Shown: positions 46,140 to 58,684, counted from the first letter of the stretch. The stretch is 64,000 nt of DNA from Isoetes taiwanensis (GCA_021234155.1 JAJEKV010000051.1:5336698-5400697); one strand, 5' to 3'. Notes: generated by a model not told the origin, from the sequence alone. Translations and numbers: made by a program.

Positions 46140-48028
46140 ACATTGCACGTCATAAAGGGAAATGTTTTACATGTTGGAAAGCCATCCTAGAACCTTTTGG
46201 CGCAAGGTTCTTCGAAAGCCAGCCCAGCCTACGAGAAACATCACTAATGAGCAGTGGGAACAATACTTGCAGCAACTCTATGATCCTCAAGAGACACGAG
46301 CACTCATACCCCCACAGAATGGTCCGACATTAGAAATCACAGAGGATGATGTTACCCAGGGTCTGCAGCACTTGGCCAATGGGAAAGCAAAGGGCCTGGA
46401 TGGTATGCAGGCAGAGTTGCTCAAGTGGGCAGGGGAGCCTATGGTACCAGTCCTAACCACTATGTTCAACAGAGCGCTACAGTAAGGATTCCCCCAGCAG
46501 TGGACCACAAGCAGAGTTGTCCCCATTTACAAGGCAGGAGATCCACATAGTCCAATCAATTACCGAACAATCATGGTCAGTTCGGTGTTTGCCAAACTGC
46601 TAGCTGGCATTATTGAGCAACAGTTGACTAGGTGGGCAGAAGCAACAGGTGTGCGAGCTCTCACGCAAGCATCTTCACATTGAGGACTTTGGTTAAGGAT
46701 AGCAGAAACCGTCGGCGGGACCTGTATTGTTGCTTTGTTGACTTTGCGAAGGCTTTTGACACTGTGCCTCGGGACAAGTTATGGGAAAGATTGCGGCAAC
46801 TGGAGGTCCCTGTGGATATGCAAAATGCAGTATACAGGTTGTACGAGAGTTGTTCAGGTCAGTTGCGGATGACGGGGCAACCATTCACTAGCAGTATTGG
46901 GATCCGCCAGGGATGTCCTCTTTTCCCAACATTGTTTGGTCTGTACATTGACCAGTTGGAACACTGGCTCATGGACAATGGGGGTGGCGGGACCCAACTT
47001 TTGCATCAGGTCATCAGGCAACTCATCTATGCAGATGATGTTGACCTCTTAGCTCACACTCCAGAGGATATGCAGTCTCACCTAGATGCTCTGGATACAT
47101 TCTGCCAGGCCACAGACATGAACGTCAATCTGGCCAAGACTAAGGTGGTCCTAATCTCATCCTCGCGCCATCCAAGGCCCCCTTCATTCACTTATCGAGG
47201 GCAACAAGTGGAGGTGACACCCACCTACAAGTATCTGGGAGTGGAGTTTCCTTCTACACTATGCTGGGACACTTCCATAAGATTGCGTGTAGCAGCAGGC
47301 TGGAAAGCACTTTATACAATAACCACAGAGCAGAATTGTATGATTGGGGACATCAGGCACATCTGTTCAGGGTATTGGTAGAGCCCGTTATTTTGTATGG
47401 GGTTGAAGTCTGGGGCCCGGTGGTGTTCCTTGCTACTTGGAGCGACTTAGAACAGGTGCAGAAGGCCTTCTTAGCACGGGCACTCGGAGTGAAATCCACG
47501 GTCCCATATCAAATTTTGTTGCAGGAGACAGGTTTCCTGCCACTTCAGCGAGCGACCCTTGATAGACACATCGTCTATTTCCAGAAGGTGGTAAATATGG
47601 ATGATAATCGTCTACCGCACTTGGCTTATGCAGTGGCAATGGGACCACAACGACTCAAGAATTGTTGGAAGGATAAAAGAGTGCAGTGGCTAACTAGATG
47701 GAATGTCCAGGAGCACATGTGCATCCAGGTAGAAACAGAGGTAGATCGCGATAGCCTGAGATGTTACCTTGATGCTTGTTTCTCCAGCAAGCTTTGGGAT
47801 TCCAGGGCCCTGGAGCAAGTCAAAATAGCACATTACAAGCAGCACATAAATCCCACAATAGAACGAGGCCCACAGCGCTACCTACGTTCACATCTACCCA
47901 TGAAAAAGCGCAGGCATATCGCCTCCATTCGCACAGGTGCCCACCATCTCCGGATTGAGACAGGTCGATGGATTGGGGAGCCACGTCAGGATAGGGTTTG
48001 TCAGTGCTGCCAGACGGGAGCTGTTGAG
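46140..48028 (+). pseudogene. 5'-truncated LINE, RT to C-terminus (copy B)
   Basis: Cleaner copy of the 16497-18433 LINE. RT blocks: 'NGKAKGLDGMQAELLKW' (46380), 'LYCCFVDFAKAFDTVPRD' (46720), 'SIGIRQGCPLFPTLFGLYI' (46900) and 'YADDVDLLAH' (47030). After that come 'GVEVWGPVV' and 'CQCCQTGAVE', cut by the solo LTR at 48029. Relative to copy A it lacks 33 bp near 46672 and has frame breaks at about 46485 and 47270. No endonuclease domain, so it was truncated on insertion. Confidence 0.88.
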
Positions 48029-49605
48029 TGTGACGCTCCCTTAACATATACGACACTCGGACGTATACATATGGGGACTTTCCCCTCCCATGGCGACCAA
48101 CTCACCATGAGCAGGGCCCTCCGTCTAACTCGGGCCATCTATAAGAAGATGCTCAAGTGAAGGACACAGAGGGGTCATTCGGCCCACGCCTTCAATGGGC
48201 TCCTACATCATGGAAGCGTGAATACAAGGTTAGCACACAACATAATCATATCATAATTTATCACCACGAGGGGTGGCCCATCCATCCAAGTGACAACAAC
48301 AAAGAATATGCATTTAATACTAAGGAAAACACCCAAACCCATGGTTCTACCCCGGCTCCGACTCCAGTGAGGATCGACTGACGGCTAGGTCTCAAGAGAT
48401 CAGCAGACCGAATCTTGACATGGCGTTGGCTGGCATAGAACATCGGCTAGGGTTGTCCACTCCATCCGCCCCTCCTGTGCACACTTTGCAGATGAGTCCA
48501 ATCATGCTATGGCATCACTATAGCCTTCCGGACACGCAGACTCAAGGTATCACCCTTTGAGCCTACTACAGGGTTCATGAAGCCCCGTCCGATGAGGCAG
48601 GTCGGGGAAGCGTCCCCTTCCAGGATCACAGTGGTTCCATGGGTGAGCTAGAGAATACGTGCCGCATCAGCGACCCCCGCATCCGTACCCAACTTACTCA
48701 CCCTAAATCTACTCAAAGTGCAAGATGCTCCATACGGATCACACCTCTACACCCAGGGAGTGTCAGACCCATACCCGGCCCTCTACGTGACCGGCTATCA
48801 GGCCTAGCCCACTGTAGGAGTCTCAGGAGCCTTTTATGTTCGTGCAAGACCCCACCCCCACTTCACCACTGTGTCCCTTGTTTGGTGCTAAGTCATTCCA
48901 TAGCATCCACGACTCGGTGGTCTCTTGTACACAGGCCGCATCTAATGGGAAGTACAGGGATCAACCTAGGAGTATACTACTAACATGGCTCAGAGGTCTC
49001 TACCCCCTCCTTAATTCCCCCATTTCCAGAGTAATACTATACAAAGAACTATCAATCCATCCTTTAAGAGCAAGACCAGAATCAGAATTAAAGAGAACTC
49101 AACTTTACAATCAAGGGTTAGTTCTTATAAGTAAGACACAGAGAGAACAGACGAAGCAAACACAACAAGTGCCCAACAGGGGCGCTACCCTAGAATTCAC
49201 AAGCTATACTAACCACCTACCTGAGTTCCTGCTGGACCTGTTGTCATTTGGTGCTTCCATCTTCCCTGGACTTGGCGCTCAGCTCTGGACACACAGGTAA
49301 AAGTGCTTGGCAAGGTGGGCGCTCAGCTCCTGCTCCTCTTGGGCGATTTTGGGAGTTAATCAGGCCTAGGGGTCAAGGTGATGGCTCAATTTGGAATTCC
49401 CCATGATGGCCAATCGAATTAGGCCAAGTGGCGCTCCCCTAAATAGCCAATTAGTCTACTTCAAGTAATTGGATAATTATCCTTTAATGGTTAATTTAAC
49501 ATAGCTAATTAAATCCCTTTTAGATCAATGTCAAAATACCCCATGGTGGCGTACCTTTGTTGGTGACGTGTCATCATATTACGTATAAATACATGGAACG
49601 TCACA
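48029..49605 (-). repeat. solo LTR inserted in LINE, with TTGAG duplication
   Basis: 1577-bp complete LTR of the giant chromovirus family, TGTGACG to CGTCACA, with TTGAG on both sides (48024-48028 and 49606-49610). Removing it and one TTGAG restores the LINE frame, joining '...CCQTGAVE' to 'DECHTFQHCPAYDQIR'. The solo state results from recombination between two LTRs of a former full element. Confidence 0.95.
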
Positions 49606-49985
49606 TTGAGGATGAGTGTCACACTTTCCAGCACTGCCCGGCATATGATCAGATTCGGACACGCTATGCTCAGTTGAGTAGACCTGATGAGCCGCTACAT
49701 ATGATACTGGGCACGACTTTGGTGCGCTCACTCGGATCATACATTCAAGAAGTACTGGACTTGAGGGCTCAGATATGCCCCCAGTCAACCATTTAATCGT
49801 TGTCAGCAGTCTTATTGCTGCCATGGTTTTTCCCTCGAAAACCCTTCGGGGCGGGGTTTTTTTTAATCCGGGCAGTAATGTGACTGCTGCGCTTTTTGTA
49901 TTGGGTCCCATAGGCCGATTGGTCTCCGTGGACGATAAAAACAATTCTATTCTATTCTATTATTTTATTTCACATTCTATTTCAT
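49606..49985 (+). pseudogene. LINE 3' end (copy B)
   Basis: Continues the LINE C-terminus 'DECHTFQHCPAYDQIRTRY' with a CCHC-like cysteine-histidine motif shared with the part before the solo LTR, then a stop at about 49795. The 3' UTR contains a hairpin ('cgaaaacccttcggggcggg') and the tail is a short repeat of 'attct', not poly-A. Confidence 0.85.
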
Positions 49986-50423
49986 ACAACAGCTACAAAG
50001 AAAGTCAAATTGAGACAAGGTCATTGAAATGGAGCGTTAAAATGGAACACTCATTGGAAAAATCAAGATTGCCAAAGTATTTTATAGATATACATGGAAG
50101 ATGAAGCTATAAACTATACACTCATATATAGAAGATAATTCTTTGTATGCACAGGTAACAATAATGATACTTGTTAGGTACTATAGTTTCTAGCCTAATG
50201 ATCTTTAACTTAAGGCCTAGAGGTCAAATAAATAATATTAACAAGACCTCAAAATCAACTTGCCTAAACAAATGGCAACTACCTAAAAAGATTAAGTGTG
50301 AAAGGAGTATGGCAAGGAAAGATTTTGTATGAAAGCACTATAGCAAAAGAAAGAAATATACTATGCTTCTAGCTACTATGTGATTTCCATGTCTCTTTTT
50401 TATTTTCTACTTCCCCCTCGCCT
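49986..50423. other. non-coding sequence
   Basis: AT-rich flank of the LINE, with nothing recognised. Confidence 0.4.
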
Positions 50424-50810
50424 TCATTCTCGATATGGCAAACTTTCTTTTCTACCCTCGCCTGCATTTGGAATGGCAAGCTCGTATTTGATCACTATGG
50501 ATAAATCCAGCGAGTGTATAGCACGGAAAATAGTAGCACCTCTATAACCCCAAGATTTGCTACAATCTCTTACAACATGGCAAAAACAGTCAGACTTGAC
50601 TTGCAGCCCATATTTGCATAAATATTTCCACCAACTCATGCTAGCATATCCTCTAGTATTCCATGCCTTCTCATTCCATTCTTGTTCAATTTGTTGCTGC
50701 TCCTTGGAGCACACACAGAGCAATGCAATAGCAACACGGTGTGTTCTAATAATCTGTTCTACAACTAATATAGCTGGTGTGGCTCCACTTCTGATTATGG
50801 TGGTACACAA
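50424..50810 (-). CDS. hypothetical ORF of 128 codons
   Basis: Open minus-strand frame with natural-looking composition ('VVEQIIRTHRVAIALLCV', 'SMSWWKYLCKYGLQVKSD'). No family recognised, no clear splice sites matched, and no neighbour in the same strand supports it. It may be an exon fragment or chance. Confidence 0.25.
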   Translation of the reverse strand: MCTTIIRSGATPAILVVEQIIRTHRVAIALLCVCSKEQQQIEQEWNEKAWNTRGYASMSWWKYLCKYGLQVKSDCFCHVVRDCSKSWGYRGATIFRAIHSLDLSIVIKYELAIPNAGEGRKESLPYRE

Positions 50811-50869
50811 TGTCAGAAGGTTCTTCTGGAAGTGGTGTAGGCAGCAGAATTAGTAGCAGTACGTTACTT

Positions 50870-53800
50870 TCGTACAAGAAACTCCTTTACACTTATAGTT
50901 GTAGCAACAATGTTGCTAATGAGTTTACTTCATTTGGCGAGTCTGGGAGTAGTGATGATAAGAAAGAAATTGCTCCTTAAAAACTGGAGGAAAGATGCTT
51001 AGTTCCTCCATCATTATTTAAGTCCAATTGAAGTTAGCAGAAGAAAACTTTACTGGTCCTAATCTTTACAAATGCTAGATTCATTTATTCATGATACAAG
51101 CCTGGTGTATATGAAGCCCCTCTTCTAATTACTGTGATATTAGCAATACCTATAAGAGCTATTATGGAAGAGGACCTATGCATTATCCTAATATGTTATT
51201 ATATTTCGGAGCTATTATGGAAGAGGACCTATAAATTATCCTACTATGTTGTTAAACTTTGAAAACTAGTATGATGTTATGGATTTGCTAACCCTAGTTT
51301 TGTAATAGCAATTACAACTACGATATGCTGGAAGTTATCTAGGTTTGGATTTGCTTAACAACCCAGATTTTGGAGCAGAATGTAGATAATTCAATCGAAT
51401 CGGCATTGTGGTTCTGGACCCAGAGCCCACCCATTCAAGTTCATGTCGATTGGGATAAAAAGAGTATGTGATACTGTGTGGGAAACATGAACACCAACTT
51501 GGGACCTTTTTACACAACCACATCTTAAAAGAAAAGAGCATCGTTTTGTGGGTCGTTCACATGAGAGCTTTTTGTATCAGCGGTTGTAAGCCGCTGATTC
51601 AGTGCTTAGACAATTACCTCCAGCTTATTCAGCCACGTGTGGTTTATCCAGCATGAGCTGAGATTCAAAATTTCCCTTGGCTGGTCAAATTTTGGATCAA
51701 CGCTGATTCAGCCGAAGTCCATTCACATTCAACAAATTACTATCCTTTTCACAACCCAAAATAATTATGAAAAAAGCTCATGTACCATTCTTCTGATCCA
51801 TCCTTCACCATTTTTGCTGCCGGATTTGTCCTTAAAATCCTTTCTTTTATTCTTCCCTTGCAGACTCCATTCAAATTCGTCCATTCTTTTAATTTTTTTT
51901 TAATCCTTTGGTTTTCTTCGCATTTGCTCTCAAGGATCTGAACCCCTTTCTAGAAGATGACTTCACAAAATTTGATGAGGAAGGTGACATAGTTCCATAG
52001 TTAATTCATGGTCATAAGAAGCATCCAACATAGATAGATCACTGTAAAAACAAAGGTAGATACATTGAATGGTTTTTCCTGAGAACTTTCTGCCAGATTT
52101 TATACGACTGATTAATTTTCAGCAAGGGGGCACCTGGAAGCGGAGCATGCCATGTGAACGCGTTGCTGATGCATTGGGTTAGTGCTGACATAGCCAGCTG
52201 GAATAAGTGATGAAGAAAATTAGTCATGTGAATCCAGCATTATTATGTACAACCTTGCAAACATAGACCTTTCTAAGGGTGGAGAAGCAATTTTAACGTC
52301 ATGCCACAATTGGCAGCATCCTATGAGACATATGACATACACATGCACCAATAAAGTGCTAAAGTTGGAATTCAATCTCAACAACGATAGCAAAAATAAG
52401 CTCAAAGTTCTATAAAGTCTTAGAATAAATTCTCAATAGCAAAAATAGGGCTCTCAAGTTGAGCTGCCATCATGAGATTCAAACATAGGAATTAAAACTA
52501 CGTTGATCTTTTGCCATAAGCTTGATGGACTAGAAGATCCAACTTCTGGGTGCCAATCACATGCTTTTTGACGATCATCACAATGTCTAGGTAATCAGAA
52601 TTCTAGGCATTTCAGATCCAGGAGTTCTAATGAATTGGTAAACAAACCGAGGATACAATCAACTACTCCACATGATACCATAATCTTCATGACTAGTTTG
52701 TAGTACCGATGCTTACTCTAAGATTGGTGAAACTCTTGTACCTCAAAAGAAGTCCCCTTTATCAGAAGCTAGACAAACATCCATAGAATCATACTAGGAT
52801 GCCATTTTCTTTTTAATGTTATTTACCTTAGTTGAAGTGGCAATTAGATGAACGTTAGGAGGTCACTATATCATAAGATCTTTAAGGAATAGAGATGGAT
52901 ATAGGTGGATGGATATAAACGAAAGTGCAACAAGGAAGTCATATAAGGTTGACGGGGAGGTAGTGGAAAAGTCTTTATACCGAGGTTCCATGCGCAACCC
53001 AAAAGATATCACTCGCCTAGAAGAACCTCCATTATGCATCAGATTATGCACTTCCAATTTATGTTGAAAGAGCAGCATGTGCATAGGAACCTTCAAAAAA
53101 TGTTGAGCGCGATGGTCTTCCAATACATGTCGGAGGCTCAAGAGAAAATAATTATTAAGGAGAAGCTCCACATGACAGGTATAACATTTTGAGGAAAATA
53201 TGCCATTCACCTACTTATATATTCTCTATAATGCACGAATTCATTAATTTGAAAAAAAATGCCATTCTCATTTTGCTCCAAATAGCTTCCAACATGTGGT
53301 TTGAAGCATGTTTTTCGCGTGGCGTTAGGCTCCATCGAAGCTAGGGGCCCACATATATGGCTCATATTCTGCAAATCAATCCCAACCGAGTATGGGTTAG
53401 GTTTTGTGTCTGCCTTTCTGAGTAAGAATCATGTTACAATTGGAGATCTTCTTGTGGAGAATGAGATTTTACTTTCTTAATCTCAAAAATCAAAATCTAC
53501 ATAGATGTTGTCTAGTATTCCTTTTTTATTTATGTCTTTGCTTAGGCAACAAGCAAGCCATGGCATCACATTCTTGACTGCAAAATTTGATGGGATTCTT
53601 GGTCTTAGTTTTAAAGCTATTGCTCAAGCTAAAATAGCTCAAATATGGTTGGCCTCTTATCATACCCTTAAATTTTGATGATGCCAATAATGTCTTTGCA
53701 ATGCATAATTCAATAGGTTTATAAATAGAAAATTTTGTTGTTTTTGTTATTTTCTTCTTTTTGTATTGGAAATAGGGGATATTAGAATAGAAATTAAGGC

Positions 53801-54519
53801 AAAACAGATAAGCCAAGGTTTTAAGGCTTTACATATAATCCAAGACTTGTATTTAGCAGGTTTGCCTAAGGCCCAAATCACACTTCTGCCCAAACCCAAA
53901 GATTTTTTTGTTTAGGCTAATAATAACTTGGCATGTGGATAAAAGAAGCACCCAACATATCACACCATGTTGCCTAAAGTATGACGTGGCATTTGGCGTG
54001 CATTAAAGTTTTGGACAGGCAATGTCGCCTGTCTAAACTTCATGCATTATTTTTTTGCTACGTGGACGCTTGCCCATTAAATTCAAATCTTGGCTATTTA
54101 ATCCAAATTTCTTTTTTGGTTTGGATGGGCTCTAGTTCTTGACGAGGAGAAGGCTTGCGTTCATCGTTTGGGCATCAATATTATTCCGATAATAGAAGTT
54201 CGTTGCGTGACACTTCATTTCTGCCATGGAGCACTATGTCTTTCGGATCTGAGCTTGATCAAATTTCAATTTGGTTTCTAGTCCCTTCAAACGGGATTTT
54301 CATATCGTTGCATGCTGTTTTGAAAATTGCAAAACCGTGTAGAAATGTGCTAAAGAATTAAAAGAAAACGTGTGTTTGTTTATCTAGTTTGCAAGGGGCG
54401 AGAGGCACATATAAAATTGTCAGATACATAGTGGTGTCAAACTTTGTTGATGGATAAAATCTCAGCTTAGAGGCCAAGGAGGATATTACAAGCATATGTT
54501 TTATGACGTTGAAAGCCAC
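50870..54519. other. non-coding sequence
   Basis: 3.6 kb with only short motif-free ORFs. Small duplications are visible, for example 'agctattatggaagaggacctat' at 51157 and 51210. Nothing else recognised. Confidence 0.45.
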
Positions 54520-54683
54520 TGGTATTTATTTATTTATTTTTTAACGAAGGCTAGGAGTATTATATTATTAAATATAGTTAAATATGTACAATAGTGGTGC
54601 CCCTAAGGGCTTGAGCACAAATGCTCTCGTTTTAGCCAAGACCCTATGCTGAAGACTTGAGACTAAACCCTTTTAGTCCCCTT

Positions 54684-55560
54684 TTAGTCCCCTAGTGCCC
54701 ATGAACATTTGAAGTACATATAAAACCCCTGAATTGAGCCAAGTCTGTCCATGGGTTTGTCGTACTTGATTCCATACTTCCTCCTACGTGAAATCGCCAT
54801 CAGTGCTACTGCATGGTTGAAGAAGTTCCTGATTTTGCTAACCGATGGTTCATGCCCCCCTGGAGCTACTGTGCATCTGTGCTTCCTCACTGCCCATAAT
54901 GCTATAAAAATCATTGTGTAGCCTAGAGTATCAGACCGTGTTCTTACGATGTTGGGCCACTGTAGGTACCTTGTATCTACCTGGAGTAATGGAGCGACCC
55001 AATGCAAGAATTCCCATATTCGAGGGCAAAAAAATAGATGCTCTGTGTTCTCACGGTTGCCACATTGCATCGGGCAATCCATATTATCTGTAATCTTTCG
55101 TCTGTGAAGCCATGTCTTAGTGGCCACGCCATTCCTCCAACTCAACCATATGAAAAATTGGATCTTCCTTGGGCAGTACGAGGTCCAGCACTTTTTCAAG
55201 TGTGTTGCTAGTTTCTTGGCTGGATATGTTGATTCCACTTTGGCAGCTAGGCAGCTCATCGTCTGCTAGCAACTTATATGCTTCCCTAACCTTGAAAATT
55301 GGCTTATTATTGAGAAGCCATCTCTCTTCCTCTCCTTCATTGCCAGAAATCATATCGACCTCCTTCATTATTTTTTTATAGACTGCTTGTCTGAGTGACT
55401 GCCAGATATCCTTCTCTTAAGCTTGGTCCATGACCACCATATTTCATTGTCTGTGTCCCAGATGTCCTTTAGTTTTACAATTCCTGCTGCCTCCCATTTT
55501 CTACAGATCCGTGGGTGCATAAGAGCCAAGGGATAATCTTCCTGTGGGCTGAACATTGGA
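54684..55560 (-). pseudogene. LINE ORF2 remnant with zf-RVT domain
   Basis: Three frames cover the end of ORF2: 'HPRICRKWEAAGIVKLKDIW' (55368-55556), 'IFKVREAYKLL' (55117-55368) and the zinc-binding zf-RVT domain 'RKIQFFIWLSWRNGVATK' with 'CPMQCGNRENTEHLFFCP' (54684-55259). Frameshifts separate the pieces. The RT catalytic part is not present. Confidence 0.85.
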
Positions 55561-55852
55561 CTCTTATTTCCTCCTTGCTTCTCATTTTTTAGGATGGATC
55601 CCTAGCAATCTCTTGCTGCTGATCCAGTTCAGCTGAACACTCTAGTCCTGATGCCTCTGTTGTGGTCTTTTGGATTAGAGCCCAATCTCCATTTATTGCT
55701 TCCCCTTTGTCCTTACTGGTTCGACTGGGTTCCCTTGCCTTAGCAGGACAAGGATTGCCCTCAACACGACTGGGAACATCCTCTTTACCCTTGGACCTCA
55801 TTACCAACGAGGAGGTAAGGCTTTTCTCATGGATGCTGTGAACATTTGTCTC

Positions 55853-57106
55853 CTATCTAGTTATGTCTGCCTGCGTGTCTTGCATAGTCATCTGAATGTC
55901 CTGCATAGCTGCCCCTGTTTGATTAACCTCCACATGGCCCAGGGCATTAGGTGCCACATGGTGTGGGAGTGCCACATCATCCTCATGATGGTTTTCAACT
56001 CCCAGTCCCATGTCAACATCCACGGGTAGGATGGCAGTTGGGGCTGGCCCTTCTCCATCAACATCCTGGGGGAGTGCGATTGAAGTAACAACGTTGGCAG
56101 GTGGTTGCTCCATGACTAACTGCTGCCTTGAGGGTTGTTCTAAAACAGAATTTGGTTGTACTGGAAATGGTACAACGGGCTGTCTTTGATTTGAACATTC
56201 ACCAACCTCAAATTGGCGGGAAGAGGCATATGGAAAGGCGTAACCACGTCCCCTGCCGTGGACTCTACTAGCCAGACCTGCTCTGCCACCTCGACCACGG
56301 CCTCTAACTTGTGTCCAACCAGCTTCTGCTCCAGCTTGTGCACCAATAATTTCCTCAACGTTCTGTAGTGGCGGGGCGTGGGCACACTTATCTTTGTGTA
56401 GTCTGGATTGACAGATTGCACATATTGGAGGAAGCCCATCAAGCTTAAGGGGGAACCAGATTGGCTTCCCATTATAACCCAAGAAGAAGAGACCCTCAGG
56501 GATGCTTTTGAGCAAATCCAGAGTAAGCCGAATACGGGGAGTGGCATCTGGCTTAACTTCCAATAGAAGGAATTCCCCTACTGTGGAGCAAATAGCTTTT
56601 AGAGCAGTTTCTGTCCAATATTCTGCACTTAACCCCCTGAGCGAAGCCCATACTAGGTAAGGGACAGAGAGAGGATTATCACACTCAAAATCAGGCTGCC
56701 ACCTTTGCAAATAGACTTGCCCACAGTTGATCATTCCTTTCCGCAAGAGAATGTCCACCTCTTTGGATGAGTTTAACTCAACTATGAAATGAGGTGAACC
56801 CAGCCAGTATATTCTGGGGATGATAGGAGTCCTGCAAACCCTTTCCAGGGTTCTTCTCGCTTCTGCTAGAGTGACCACACCTCTGACCACTCTTCCTATT
56901 ACTACTTCCCTTTCCATCCTTCTAATTTTGTCTGCAACTGCTGGAATGCGCAGGGAAATGGCCCAAGGAGGGGAGCTGCTTACTTCCGGCTTCATTACCT
57001 CAACTGGGATATCACTTGAACTAGCCTCCATAGGATTGCTATTAGAGGTGACTTCTGCAAACGTTCTGGGATCAGCAGGCAGATCCACAATGGTAGTCTT
57101 CTCCAT
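55853..57106 (-). CDS. LINE ORF1 with DUF4283 and zinc knuckle
   Basis: 417 residues. An N-terminal low-complexity part is followed by a DUF4283 domain ('IPRIYWLGSPHFIVEL', 'GQVYLQRWQPDFE', 'YLVWASLRGLSAEYW') and a near-CCHC knuckle (C-A-I-C-Q-S-R-L-H-K-D-K-C). Then comes a Gly/Arg-rich patch ('GRGRGGRAGL'). This is the RNA-binding ORF1 protein of plant L1-type LINEs. The start ATG at 57106 fits the beginning of conserved sequence. Confidence 0.85.
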   Translation of the reverse strand: MEKTTIVDLPADPRTFAEVTSNSNPMEASSSDIPVEVMKPEVSSSPPWAISLRIPAVADKIRRMEREVVIGRVVRGVVTLAEARRTLERVCRTPIIPRIYWLGSPHFIVELNSSKEVDILLRKGMINCGQVYLQRWQPDFECDNPLSVPYLVWASLRGLSAEYWTETALKAICSTVGEFLLLEVKPDATPRIRLTLDLLKSIPEGLFFLGYNGKPIWFPLKLDGLPPICAICQSRLHKDKCAHAPPLQNVEEIIGAQAGAEAGWTQVRGRGRGGRAGLASRVHGRGRGYAFPYASSRQFEVGECSNQRQPVVPFPVQPNSVLEQPSRQQLVMEQPPANVVTSIALPQDVDGEGPAPTAILPVDVDMGLGVENHHEDDVALPHHVAPNALGHVEVNQTGAAMQDIQMTMQDTQADITR

Positions 57107-57420
57107 TAAGCTTGAAAAAGAACCAGCTGAATATTGCTTCGCAAAATATTACAACGAATAAGGACAGAAAGATCTTCCTGAGGTTCATTCACCAGCAGAT
57201 AATTATGCAGCACTACTGCCCTGATTAGTTCAAAAAGATCTCTAGTGGCAGAGCCCTGTTCTTGGAAAAGGTGGGAGGGGAACTCCCGATCAACTACTAA
57301 AGGGACCCAAAGCTCCTCAACAAAGGCACTTAACCAGCCCCTAATCACTCTATTAGGAGTAAAGATCTCCAAGAGAAGGGGAAACTCGAGCAGACAAACC
57401 CAGAACCATCAGGGGAACTA
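57107..57420 (-). other. open minus-strand stretch upstream of LINE ORF1
   Basis: About 100 codons open ('VIRGWLSAFVEELWVPLVVD', 'LFELIRAVVLHNYLLVNEP') ending just before the ORF1 ATG. It could be the LINE 5' region or an exon of the gene that the LINE hit. I do not recognise it. Confidence 0.3.
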
Positions 57421-57456
57421 TATAAAAAGAAGGAATGCTGAGTGCCCTCCCTTTAA

Positions 57457-57690
57457 TTAAACCGAGTAAAGCTTGACGTTGATCTTCCCATCAGCCCATT
57501 CACAGAAGACATTGAAAATGCCCACAGCTGGGGCGTCTCTATCACCAACGTGCTCACCAAGCCAGCTTTCTACCAGGTCAATGGGGATTTCTGGTGTAAG
57601 AGCAGCTACAGCCGAGAACAGGTGGTCTGTAAAGACTTGCTGCACCAATAGAGCTTCCCAAAGATCAAGAATGGGCCCTCAAGCCAGCCC
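57457..57690 (-). other. exon-like minus-strand stretch
   Basis: Open frame with coding-like composition: 'DLWEALLVQQVFTDHLFSAV', 'PIDLVESWLGEHVGDRD' and 'FNVFCEWADGKINVKLYSV' followed by a stop. Family unknown; it may be the terminal exon of a gene truncated by the LINE insertion. Confidence 0.35.
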
Positions 57691-57986
57691 CCGATGTAAT
57701 GCAATCCCTTAGTCAGAATGGCAAAACTCTTGTCTGCTTGGCTCCAGAGGGCGCAGGTGAGCAGGGAACGGCAAGCCCATCGATTATTTTTTAATGCTTG
57801 AGACTTCAGATTATTCTTTCTAGAAATAATGAATCTGATTGGAAAAATCATGGGTGGTCGTATGTCTTGAAAGGAACATAAAATAAAACGTAAAATTGCA
57901 TTGTATTCCAGAATATTCACGGATATCTTACATGACTGGCCTAAACTTGCTGCAGCCAGTCATTCTGCCCATCGCCCCTATTGCAG

Positions 57987-58141
57987 GTCGATACCGCAGT
58001 TTCAAACCGGCAAACCGGACAGGATCAGGGAACCTTCGATGTTGGTCAGAAGAGGAGCTCAGGGTATGGATGACGTGTGAAAAATATGGTCTTGATTCTG
58101 TGTTTTGTGCTGCTAGGTGGAGAGCATATGTTCGCTTTTAG
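57987..58141 (+). pseudogene. possible terminal exon of a SAM-dependent methyltransferase
   Basis: After an acceptor-like 'ctattgcag' the frame reads 'RYRSFKPANRTGSGNLRCWS', then 'EEELRVWMTCEKYGLDSVF' and stops at 58139. The pattern 'W(T/S)EEEL..(C)..(C/Y)GL' before a short C-terminus resembles the ends of plant chloroplast methyltransferases of the At1g78140/At2g41040 type, recalled by pattern only. No upstream catalytic exons are seen, so at best this is a fragment. Confidence 0.3.
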
Positions 58142-58684
58142 CAGATGCCCACTTTGGTTCAGTCGATTCCTTTCTTACATTTGTTGAAATATAGGAGAAT
58201 CATGCAGATGCATCAGAGAGAAGGAGTCAAGCATCTCAGACGCCATGTCCCGAATAGAGCTCGGGACCACACCCAGACTGGAGAACAAGAGCTCACATCA
58301 TGATAGGCGCAGGAAAAGAGGGGAAGAAGGTGTCTACTACTGATCCAAGAAGGCCTTCATATAGTGCATGAAGTCAGTGGAGATTTGGCCAACTATAGGA
58401 ACAATGAGTAATGATATAACGGCTCTCTCCTACACGTCATATATTCCAACACATTTATGGATTTGGATAGGTCTGTCAGCTTGGCCTTTCTTCTTGATTC
58501 GAGATTCCATGCACAAGTAAGTATGCATCCTTTGCAGTCTTATTTAAGGATTGGGTTGTGATGGACATTATCCCAATGCTCAAGCAATGAATCTTGAACA
58601 TCGTCACTTGCACTAGGTAATTTAGATAGAGATGACACCTTGATAGCTAAATCAATGTCTTGCATGTTCATTTTTTATTTGCAG

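Larger units (their letters stand above)
54520..57106 (-). mobile_element. plant LINE with internal deletion
   Basis: On the minus strand: ORF1 (57106-55853), then only the C-terminal part of ORF2 (about 55556-54684), then a 3' end with an A-rich tail (T-rich at 54523-54541 on the plus strand). The endonuclease and nearly all of the RT are absent between 55.85 and 55.55 kb, so the copy is defective. Confidence 0.75.
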
